DNA of 64,000 bases, taken from positions 1 to 64,000 of the forward strand of contig DASQMI010000086.1 in assembly GCA_035645555.1 (NCBI GenBank). Reading direction: 5' to 3'. Source of the stretch: Lysobacter_F sp035645555 (GTDB lineage: Bacteria; Pseudomonadota; Gammaproteobacteria; Xanthomonadales; Xanthomonadaceae). The position numbers and the translations under genes are program-made. The stretch's first letter is position 1; each line of letters begins with the position of its first letter. Positions 46,719 through 53,622 of this stretch are shown one piece after another. The notes beneath the pieces were generated by a model that made no database searches, was not told the DNA's origin, and saw nothing but the letters and a program-made list of their open reading frames with translations.

Positions 46719-47258
46719 CTAACCGGCCGCCCCGGCCAACGGCCGGTCCCTGTGCGCTGGACCGAGTGTTGCGCGGAACCGTTCGCCCAGGTCGGTGGCC
46801 GAATAGGCAGCGCGCGCATCGACCATCAGCAACGGCAAGCCGATCGTCTCGCAGACGTTCCGCACCAACTCATCGCGCTGCCGGACGCGCGGCGCGGCGT
46901 GCGTCCGGTCGTTGAGCTCCACCGCGCACACCGGCACCAAATCGGTCGCCCGGCATACGACGAAGTCGAGGTGCTTGCCCGCGATGCGGTTGAGCGCGCC
47001 CTGGCGCGCACCGCCGCGCAGCTCCGGTTTCAGCGTGGCCACGTCCGCAAGGCGAACCTTGCCGAACACCCGGTACTCGGGACCGACCGCCAGGTCGAGC
47101 ACGCCGAGGAACGAGCGTTCGGCCGGCGAAAACAGCGCCTTCGCGGGCCGGTAGGGATAGCCGCCCCCGCCCGACATCCGCCCGTACTTCGTACCGGCCT
47201 TGGCAAGTACGACGACGACGAACACACCCAGAGCGAACAGTCCGACGAGCGAATCCAT
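46719..47258 (-). CDS. DUF2726-domain protein with membrane anchor
   Basis: A 179-aa protein. One N-terminal transmembrane helix (LVGLFALGVFVVVVLAKAG) is followed by a DUF2726 domain from FSPAERSFLGVLDLAVG. The core HLDFVVCRATDLVPVCAVELND has the Asp and Glu spacing of restriction-endonuclease-like (PD-(D/E)XK) folds, though the Lys is Asn here. The end DELVRNVCETIGLPLLMVDA is typical of the family. Function is unknown. An excellent AAGGAGG ribosome site precedes the ATG. It is divergent from the pilus operon. Confidence 0.85.
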   Translation of the reverse strand: MDSLVGLFALGVFVVVVLAKAGTKYGRMSGGGGYPYRPAKALFSPAERSFLGVLDLAVGPEYRVFGKVRLADVATLKPELRGGARQGALNRIAGKHLDFVVCRATDLVPVCAVELNDRTHAAPRVRQRDELVRNVCETIGLPLLMVDARAAYSATDLGERFRATLGPAHRDRPLAGAAG

Positions 47259-47334
47259 GCGACGCCTCCTTGCGGTTCGTGACCAACCTAACAGATCACG
47301 GAGCTCGGTCTAAAGGTTGCGCGGTCGCGTTCGA

Positions 47335-47428
47335 TTTGAGCGATTGCAAACCCACCGAAAGGTGGCGACGCGGAGCCACCGGCCTAACGACGAATTGTCC
47401 AGGGCGGCGGCGCCACCGACTGCGATCC
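47335..47428 (+). promoter_or_regulatory. variant GEMM-I (c-di-GMP-I class) riboswitch
   Basis: The leader of the pilus operon carries the GEMM-I signature in order: GCAAACC at 47346, a CCACC-GAAA-GGTGG tetraloop hairpin (47352-47365), GACGC..AGCC (47367-47377), and CCGGCCTAA (47379-47387), the tetraloop-receptor strand. A P2-like GAC/GTC hairpin with loop GAATT and a GC-rich P3-like segment ending CCACCGAC follow. Against the Vibrio Vc2 reference, the base matching ligand-contact G20 reads T (47345), and A47/A48 read GG (47412 is not involved; 47372-47373). It may therefore be a variant-specificity member. Control would be exerted on the pilus genes starting at 47533. Confidence 0.8.
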
Positions 47429-47445
47429 ACGTCCGCCGCTCACAT

Positions 47446-47495
47446 GGATGGACAGAGGTCGGTCTGGAACGTGGATTGCAATTGACCGTCCATCC
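47446..47495 (+). promoter_or_regulatory. long hairpin, probable riboswitch expression platform
   Basis: GGATGGAC (47446-47453) pairs with GTCCATCC (47488-47495), and inside it GGTC (47457-47460) pairs with GACC (47484-47487), across a 3-base bulge. It lies between the aptamer and the GGGGAG ribosome site of the first pilin gene. No U-run follows, so translational or Rho-dependent control is more likely than intrinsic termination. Confidence 0.5.
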
Positions 47496-47532
47496 GCGAC
47501 GGCCTGCTCATCACGAACCAGGGGAGTTGATC

Positions 47533-48030
47533 ATGAAGTCGAAGATTGCGATCGCTGCCGCGCTGCTGGTGACGTCCTCGATGGCACAGGCGGCTACGGA
47601 TTCCACCACCTTCACCGTCTCGACCAACGTCACCGCGGCCTGTGACGTTTCCGCCTCGGCGCTGACATTCGCCAACGTCGACCCGCTGGCGAACGCGAGC
47701 GCCAACACCGACGGCACCAGCACGGTCACGGTGACGTGCTCGAATACCACCGCCTACGACGTCGGACTGAGCGCCGGCAACGGCGCCAGCGCCACGGTGT
47801 CGAGCCGCAAGATGACGCATACGGACGGCTCGAGCACGCTGAATTACGCGCTGTACAGCAACGCCGGACGGAGCACCAACTGGGGCGACACGGTCGGCAC
47901 CGATACGGTGTCCGGTACCGGCACGGGCTCGGCGCAGACCCACACGGTGTATGGACGGATCCCGTCCGGGCAACAGACCGCGAAAGTCGGCGCGTACTCC
48001 GACACCATCACCGTCACCGTCACGTACTGA
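47533..48030 (+). CDS. spore coat U-domain major pilin
   Basis: A 165-aa secreted structural subunit of an archaic (Csu-type) chaperone-usher pilus. It has a signal peptide KSKIAIAAALLVTSSMAQA and a mature SCPU domain with two Cys (TAACDVSASALTFANVDPLA and VTVTCSNTTAYDV). The C-terminal strand ends SDTITVTVTY, the chaperone-binding motif. The composition is Thr/Ser/Asn-rich, as usual for pilins. It begins 6 bases after GGGGAG and lies downstream of a GEMM-type riboswitch. Chaperone, usher and a second SCPU protein follow. Confidence 0.9.
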   Translation: MKSKIAIAAALLVTSSMAQAATDSTTFTVSTNVTAACDVSASALTFANVDPLANASANTDGTSTVTVTCSNTTAYDVGLSAGNGASATVSSRKMTHTDGSSTLNYALYSNAGRSTNWGDTVGTDTVSGTGTGSAQTHTVYGRIPSGQQTAKVGAYSDTITVTVTY

Positions 48031-48031
48031 C

Positions 48032-48754
48032 ATGGTCCGGGCCGCTTCGCTCCGCGCGTTCGTCGCGCGGAGCCTACTTGTCCTCGTCCTGCTGCCCTGC
48101 ACCGTCGCGGCAGGCGGTTTCCAGATCACGCCGACGATCGCCGAGGTACCACCAGGCACCAAGGTGGCGAGCTTCCACTTGCGCAATACCGGCGCGGGCA
48201 CGACCGCGGTGCAGATCGACCTGCTGGCCTGGCGCCAGAGCGAGGCCGGCGAGCAGCTCACGCCATCGAACGATGCGGTGGTGGTGCCGCGACTGGCGAA
48301 GCTGGCGCCCGGTGCCAGCCAGCTCGTGCGTGTCGCCCTGCCCCAGTCGCGCAGCAGCGAGCAGGCCTACCGCCTGCGGTTGCGCGAGGTGCCCTCGCCG
48401 CCTCCGCCCGGCTTCATGGGCGTGCAGACCCTCGTCGAACAGCTGGTGCCGGTGTTCTTCCAGGTCAGCGGCGAGTCCGACGTCCGATGGCAGGCGCAGG
48501 CCGTTCCCGGCGGCGAGCTGCTGCTGCGCGCGGCCAACACGGGTGGGCGGCATCTGCGTGCGGTCGATCTGGCCCTGCTGGACGCCGACGGCCGCGTGCT
48601 CGCCCAGCGCAAGGGGCCCGCCTACGCACTCGCCGGTGCGACGATGGCGTGGCGGCTGAGCCCGCACGGCGCGGCTCCCGCACGCGGTTCGCCGGTGCGC
48701 CTCCGGTACATTCGCAATGGCACCGTGCAGGACGTTGCGGTCACGCTCGACTAG
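48032..48754 (+). CDS. periplasmic pilus chaperone (PapD-like)
   Basis: A 240-aa periplasmic chaperone that donates a strand to pilin subunits and delivers them to the usher. It has a signal peptide (RSLLVLVLLPCTVAAG). Domain 1 begins FQITPTIAEVPPGTKVASFHLRNTGAG, and the G1-region AYRLRLREVP is conserved. A second Ig-like domain follows. It starts one base after the pilin stop and lies 20 bases before the usher start. Confidence 0.9.
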   Translation: MVRAASLRAFVARSLLVLVLLPCTVAAGGFQITPTIAEVPPGTKVASFHLRNTGAGTTAVQIDLLAWRQSEAGEQLTPSNDAVVVPRLAKLAPGASQLVRVALPQSRSSEQAYRLRLREVPSPPPPGFMGVQTLVEQLVPVFFQVSGESDVRWQAQAVPGGELLLRAANTGGRHLRAVDLALLDADGRVLAQRKGPAYALAGATMAWRLSPHGAAPARGSPVRLRYIRNGTVQDVAVTLD

Positions 48755-48773
48755 CCGACATCGGCGCCCGCCG

Positions 48774-51287
48774 ATGTCCCGGCTTTGCCTGGCGCTCGCG
48801 CTGGCGTCGCTGCTCGCCGCGGGCGCGGTGTCGGCCGCTCCGCGCGAGGACTGGTATCGCGCGGCGCTCAACCACCGCGAGACCGGGCTGGGCGTGCTGA
48901 TCGTCACCCGCGACGACGGCAGCCGCTGGATCCGCATCACCGATCTCAGGCTGCTCGGGTTGCCGGTGCCGGCCGCGGTGCCGCAATTCCACGCCGGCGA
49001 GCGGATCGTGCCGTTGTCGGCGCTGGCCGCCGAGAGCGCGATCGATGCGGCGGGCAAGCGCCTGCATCTGTTCGACCACGCGGCCGTGCCGGCCGAAACG
49101 GGCGAGGAGCTGATCCTCGACATCGTGGTCAACGGTCGGACATTGGCCGAGGCGCAGATCGTGCGGCAACGCGATGGCGCTCTGCTGCTCTCGCGCGAGA
49201 CCGCGGCGGCCGCGCGTTTCGCGGTAACCGAGGGCGTGCACGGCGACTGGATTCCGCTGGCGGCGCTGGCCGGCCGGTTCCACGTGCTCGACATGCAGCG
49301 CATGCGGCTGGAGATCAGCGCCGCGCCCGAGCGGTTCGAAACCACGCGGTTGCGGCTGCCCGGCGCGCAGCCCGACGCCGGGCCGGTCGCGTCGGCGCCC
49401 TCGGCGGTCATCGGATACGACCTCAACAGCGGACGCACCGCGCAGGGCGCGTCGTGGTTTTCCGTGCTGGTCGACGCCGCCGCGTCCAGCGGACGTGCGA
49501 CCTGCCGCACCCGCCATCTGTGGCATTCCGAGCGCAGCGCATCGCGTCTCGACAGCCACTGCACGCTCGACTGGCCGGAACGCCGCCTGTCGCTCGTGCT
49601 CGGCGATGCGGTCAGCCGGGGCGGCGCGTTGTCGCATCCGGTGCGCTACGGCGGCGTGCGGCTGGGCACCGACTTCGCATTGCAGCCGCACCTCAACACG
49701 CAGCCGCTGCTCGCCATCGAAGGCAGTGCGCGCCTTCCGTCCACGCTGGAAATCTGGCTGGACCAGCAGCTCGCCCACCGCACCGACGTGCTACCGGGCG
49801 GATTCCTGCTCGAAGGGATTCCCGCGTTGGCCGGCCGCGGCGACATCCATGCGGTCGTCACCGATGCGCTGGGACGGCGCACCTTGCTCAGCGCCCCGTT
49901 CTATTCCGACCCCCGCCTGCTGCAGCCCGGCCTGATGGACTGGGCGGTCGAGGCCGGCCGCCTCCGGCACGGGTTCCTGACCTCCGATGAGCATTACGGG
50001 GCCCCGTTCGCTCTGGTCAGCTGGCGCGGCGGCGTCACCTCGTACTGGACGCTCGAAGGGCGCGCGGAGTGGACGCCCGCGCACCGGCTCACCGGCGTGA
50101 CCCAGCTGGTGAATCTCGCACATCACGGCATCGTCGAACTCGCGTTGACGCACACGCAGAGCGATGCCGGCGACGCCCTGGCGTACGCGGTCGGCTACTC
50201 GTATCAGGGGCGACGCTGGAACGCGGGGCTGCGGCTCGCCCGCTACGACGCGGCCTACGTCGACCTCGCCCATCCCGAGCCGGGCGATGCGCCCGCGCTC
50301 GACGCGCAGGTCAACCTCGGCTTGAGGATCGGCCGCGCGTCGTTCTCCGCCGGCGCGGTGCGCCGCGAACACCACGGCGACGCGGCGCCCCAGTCGATGC
50401 TGCGCGCAAGCGCCACGCTGCCGCTGTCGCGGAGCTACCTCACGCTGTCGGTGCTGCGCATCGTCGAACCCGTCGAGGACAGCGTCGCCTCCCTGCTCTA
50501 CACGCTGCCGCTGTCGGGCGCGCGCTCGTTGTCCGCCTGGGCGGACCGCAGCGGCGGCTCCGTCCACCCCGGGCTTTCGCTGCAACGTAGCCTGCCGGCG
50601 GGCACCGGAGCGGGATACCGCATCTCCTGGGATCGCGGTGCGGGCGGCGGACGGACCGCGCTCGCCGGCGCCTACCGCGGGCGTGCCGGGCAGATCGACG
50701 CATCGCTGTTCGACACGCCGGAAGGCACCGAAGCCTGGCTCGGGATGCGCGGTGCGCTGCTCGCGAACGGCCGCGGGGTGTTCGTGGCGCCCGATGACGG
50801 CGGCAGCTTCGCGGTGGTGAGCCTGCCGCAAGCCGGCGTCGAGGTGCTGCGCGACCACCAGCGGGTCGCCCAAACGAACGCGGACGGGCACGCGGTGGTG
50901 GCCGGCCTGCGCCCGTTCGAGCGCAACCGGCTGGGCATCGTGGCCGAATCGCTGGCGGCGTCCAGCCGCGTCGACCGCACCGCGCTCGAACTGAGGACCG
51001 GCCGCCGTCAGGTGGTGAGCGCGGACTTCGGCGGACGGCGCGTAGTGGCACGGGAGCTGCGCGTCGTGCGACCGGACGGAATGCCAGTGCCGGCGGGCGC
51101 GGATGCGCGCTCGCCAGGTGCAGAGGACGCGGTGGTCGGCTACGACGGATTGCTGTACCTGGAGCGTCTTTCGCCGGAGCCGCGCGACATCACCGTTGCC
51201 TGGCCAGGCGGCGGCTGCAGCGTGGATGTGGCATCGCAGGCCGCGGCGCCCGCGGCGGGACAGGTTCATGAGGTTGTCTGCCGATGA
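48774..51287 (+). CDS. outer-membrane usher
   Basis: An 837-aa usher that forms the outer-membrane pore and assembles the pilus. After a signal peptide (SRLCLALALASLLAAGAVSA) comes the N-terminal chaperone-subunit-binding domain, then a 24-strand barrel region with alternating aromatic strands. Usher hallmarks include LNTQPLLAIEGSARLPSTLEIW, GGFLLEGIPALAGRGDIHAVVTDALGR near the plug, and C-terminal domains ending in a Cys pair (GGCSVDVASQ and EVVCR). Length and sequence fit the archaic CsuD-like ushers. It overlaps the next gene by four bases (ATGA). Confidence 0.92.
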   Translation: MSRLCLALALASLLAAGAVSAAPREDWYRAALNHRETGLGVLIVTRDDGSRWIRITDLRLLGLPVPAAVPQFHAGERIVPLSALAAESAIDAAGKRLHLFDHAAVPAETGEELILDIVVNGRTLAEAQIVRQRDGALLLSRETAAAARFAVTEGVHGDWIPLAALAGRFHVLDMQRMRLEISAAPERFETTRLRLPGAQPDAGPVASAPSAVIGYDLNSGRTAQGASWFSVLVDAAASSGRATCRTRHLWHSERSASRLDSHCTLDWPERRLSLVLGDAVSRGGALSHPVRYGGVRLGTDFALQPHLNTQPLLAIEGSARLPSTLEIWLDQQLAHRTDVLPGGFLLEGIPALAGRGDIHAVVTDALGRRTLLSAPFYSDPRLLQPGLMDWAVEAGRLRHGFLTSDEHYGAPFALVSWRGGVTSYWTLEGRAEWTPAHRLTGVTQLVNLAHHGIVELALTHTQSDAGDALAYAVGYSYQGRRWNAGLRLARYDAAYVDLAHPEPGDAPALDAQVNLGLRIGRASFSAGAVRREHHGDAAPQSMLRASATLPLSRSYLTLSVLRIVEPVEDSVASLLYTLPLSGARSLSAWADRSGGSVHPGLSLQRSLPAGTGAGYRISWDRGAGGGRTALAGAYRGRAGQIDASLFDTPEGTEAWLGMRGALLANGRGVFVAPDDGGSFAVVSLPQAGVEVLRDHQRVAQTNADGHAVVAGLRPFERNRLGIVAESLAASSRVDRTALELRTGRRQVVSADFGGRRVVARELRVVRPDGMPVPAGADARSPGAEDAVVGYDGLLYLERLSPEPRDITVAWPGGGCSVDVASQAAAPAAGQVHEVVCR

Positions 51288-51724
51288 AGCGAACCCCCCG
51301 CTTCCTGCCGCGCATCGCCTGCGCCTGCCTCGCGTTGCCGTTGCACGCCGCCGCGTGCGGCGTCAGCGTCACGCCGCTCACGTTCGGGACGATCAATCCA
51401 CTCGACCGCGTGCCGGTGGAAAGCGTGGCGACCGTGACGGTGAGCTGCCCCGGCGCAGCCGCGTACACCGTGAGCGCGAGCGCAGGCGGCGGCGAGTTCG
51501 TCGAGCGCCGCATGAGCAACGGCGCCAACGCCCTCGCCTACCAGCTGTATACGGACCCGGGCCACAGCCAGGTCTGGGGCGACGGCAGCACCGGTACTGC
51601 GGTCATCTCCGGCCTCGGCGACGCGGGCGGCAGCGTGCATCACGTGTACGGTCGGGTTCCGGCGCAGCCGTTGGCGGTGCCCGGCGCGTACGCGGACGTG
51701 CTGACCGTGGTGGTCACGTACTGA
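51284..51724 (+). CDS. spore coat U-domain protein, probable tip or minor pilin
   Basis: A 146-aa SCPU-domain subunit. The signal peptide is RIACACLALPLHAAA and the mature start ACGVSVTPLTFGTINPLDRV. A second Cys lies in VTVSCPGAAAYTV, and the C-terminal strand is YADVLTVVVTY. Encoded last in the operon, where CsuE-like tip adhesins lie, but it has a single SCPU domain instead of the two-domain adhesin. Translational coupling to the usher is clear from the ATGA overlap. Confidence 0.88.
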   Translation: MKRTPRFLPRIACACLALPLHAAACGVSVTPLTFGTINPLDRVPVESVATVTVSCPGAAAYTVSASAGGGEFVERRMSNGANALAYQLYTDPGHSQVWGDGSTGTAVISGLGDAGGSVHHVYGRVPAQPLAVPGAYADVLTVVVTY

Positions 51725-51815
51725 AGCCTCCGCGCGTTGACGCGCGCGCGACCCGTCGCTCCGCAGACTCGGCCATGACGGCCCGCCCGGGCCCGACTCA
51801 CGCGTGGAGCGCGGC

Positions 51816-53006
51816 ATGGCCTCCCCCCACCCCGCCCGACGGCTCGACACGACCGCGCCCGCGCCCGAGGCCGAACGCCGGCCGCCACGCACCGACGGCG
51901 CGCTGCGCGCGCGCTTCGAGCGGCTGCTCGCGATGGCAGACGTGCGCGTCGACGGCGACCGTCCGTGGGACCTGCGCGTGCGCGACGGACGCCTGTTCGC
52001 GCGGGCGTTCGCGCACGGGTCGCTCGGCTTCGGCGAGGCCTACATGGACGGCTGGTGGGATACCGACCGTCTCGACGAACTGCTCGCGCGGCTGCTGGGC
52101 GCCGGACTCGACCGCCAGGTGCGCGGTCTTGGCGATGCCTGGATCGCGCTGCGGGCGGTGCTGACCAACATGCAGGCCGGTCGCCGCGCGTTCGAGGTGG
52201 GCGAACGCCATTACGACCTCGGCAACGACCTGTACCGCGCCATGCTCGGCCGCCGCATGGTCTACAGCTGCGCCTACTGGCGCGATGCGGCCGACCTCGA
52301 CGCCGCGCAGGAAGCCAAGCTCGATCTGGTCTGCCGCAAGCTGCTGCTGGAACCGGGCATGCGCGTGCTCGACATCGGCTGCGGCTGGGGCGAGGCGCTG
52401 AAATTCGCCGCCGAGCGCTACGGCGTGCGCGGCGTGGGCGTCACCGTATCGCGCGAGCAGGCCGAGTACGCCCGCCGGCTGTGCGCCGGCCTGCCGATCG
52501 AGATCCGCCTGCAGGATTACCGCGAGATCGATGAGCGCTTCGACCGCGTGTTCTCGATCGGCATGTTCGAACACGTCGGGGTGAAGAACTACCGCCGCTA
52601 CTTCGAGGTGGTGCGCCGCTGCCTGCCCGACGACGGCCTGACCGTGCTGCACACCATCGGCACCAACCGCTCGACCAACCGCACCGACCCGTGGATCGAC
52701 CGGTACATCTTCCCGAACTCGATGCTGCCGTCGGCCACGCAGATCGCCGAGGCGTCCGAAGGCCTGTTCGTGCTCGAGGACTGGCACAGCTTCGGCCCCG
52801 ACTACGACCGCACGCTGCAGGCCTGGCGGGACAACATCGAAGCCGCGTGGCCGTCACTGCCGGCGCGCTACGACGAGCGCTTCCGCCGGATGTGGCGCTA
52901 TTACCTGCACAGCTGCATGGCCGGGTTCCGCGTGCGCAACCTGCAGCTCTGGCAGGTGGTGTTGTCGCCGAGGGGGCGACCGGGCGGCTATCTCGCGCCA
53001 CGCTAG
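51816..53006 (+). CDS. cfa: cyclopropane-fatty-acyl-phospholipid synthase
   Basis: Transfers a methylene from S-adenosylmethionine to double bonds of membrane phospholipid acyl chains. The 396 aa show the N-terminal domain segment SLGFGEAYMDGWWDTDRLDEL and the diagnostic HYDLGNDLYRAMLG. The SAM site is MRVLDIGCGWGEALKFAAERYG and the active-site region is FSIGMFEHVGVKNY. GWWDTD is typical of E. coli-type Cfa. GGAG lies 7 bases before the ATG. A 178-base gap with an AT-rich start follows. Confidence 0.94.
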   Translation: MASPHPARRLDTTAPAPEAERRPPRTDGALRARFERLLAMADVRVDGDRPWDLRVRDGRLFARAFAHGSLGFGEAYMDGWWDTDRLDELLARLLGAGLDRQVRGLGDAWIALRAVLTNMQAGRRAFEVGERHYDLGNDLYRAMLGRRMVYSCAYWRDAADLDAAQEAKLDLVCRKLLLEPGMRVLDIGCGWGEALKFAAERYGVRGVGVTVSREQAEYARRLCAGLPIEIRLQDYREIDERFDRVFSIGMFEHVGVKNYRRYFEVVRRCLPDDGLTVLHTIGTNRSTNRTDPWIDRYIFPNSMLPSATQIAEASEGLFVLEDWHSFGPDYDRTLQAWRDNIEAAWPSLPARYDERFRRMWRYYLHSCMAGFRVRNLQLWQVVLSPRGRPGGYLAPR

Positions 53007-53122
53007 CAAGGAAAACAATTATTTAGGCTCACTATTTCGTGCGCCACACGAGGGTGCGCGCCGGCCGCCTGCGGCCCCGGCAGGCCCGCGCTACCATGCG
53101 GATGGGGATCCGGCGGACAGTC

Positions 53123-53173
53123 AAGCCGGAGCGCGTAAAGCCGATAAACCAAGGGACGGCCGATGTCCGGCTT
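53123..53173 (+). promoter_or_regulatory. possible structured leader of the response-regulator operon
   Basis: AAGCCGGA (53123-53130) can pair with TCCGGCTT (53166-53173), while GGAC (53154-53157) can pair with GTCC (53065+100 to +103, that is 53165-53168). The two pairings exclude each other because they share bases. The pairing lies just before the start codon. I cannot match it to a known riboswitch class. Confidence 0.3.
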
Positions 53174-53184
53174 TGCAATGCCAC

Positions 53185-53622
53185 ATGCTCACGCTGCTGC
53201 TCGCTGACGACGATCCGGACGACCGCCTGCTTGCGCTGGAGGCGCTGCACAGCGCGCGCGTCGGCACTCGCGTCGAATGCGTGCCGGACGGCGAGACGCT
53301 GCTCGCCTACCTGCGCCGGAAGCCGCCGTTCGACGATGACGACCGCTACCCCCTGCCCCACCTGGTCCTGCTGGATCTCAACATGCCGCGCATGGGCGGG
53401 CTCGAGGCGCTGCGTGCGATCCGCGCCGACCCGGCGCTGCGTCACCTGCCGGTGCTGATGACCTCGACCTCGCGCGACCGCAGCGACGTGCTGGCCTGCT
53501 ACCAGGCCGGCTGCAACGCCTACGTGGTCAAGCCCAAGACGTTCGAAGGGCTGGTCGCCGCGGTCGGGCACACCGCGCGCTACTGGCTCAACACCGTCGA
53601 ACTGCCGGAGCTCGCGCGGTGA
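53185..53622 (+). CDS. single-domain response regulator
   Basis: A 145-aa stand-alone receiver of the Rcp1-like type. LLLADDDPDDRLLALEAL gives the acidic pocket, VLLDLNMPRMGGLEAL the phospho-acceptor Asp, LMTSTSRDRSDV the switch Ser/Thr, and AYVVKPKTFEGL the conserved Lys. No output domain is present, so it probably acts by protein contact. It overlaps the next gene by four bases (GTGA), pointing to a partnership with that multidomain protein. A TTG at 53173 is an alternative start. Confidence 0.88.
   Translation: MLTLLLADDDPDDRLLALEALHSARVGTRVECVPDGETLLAYLRRKPPFDDDDRYPLPHLVLLDLNMPRMGGLEALRAIRADPALRHLPVLMTSTSRDRSDVLACYQAGCNAYVVKPKTFEGLVAAVGHTARYWLNTVELPELAR

Noticed and set aside
53123..53184. 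A second GEMM riboswitch before the response regulator
   Set aside because: AAACC and GGGACGG occur, but the GAAA hairpin and CCGGCCTAA segment are missing, so the class cannot be claimed.
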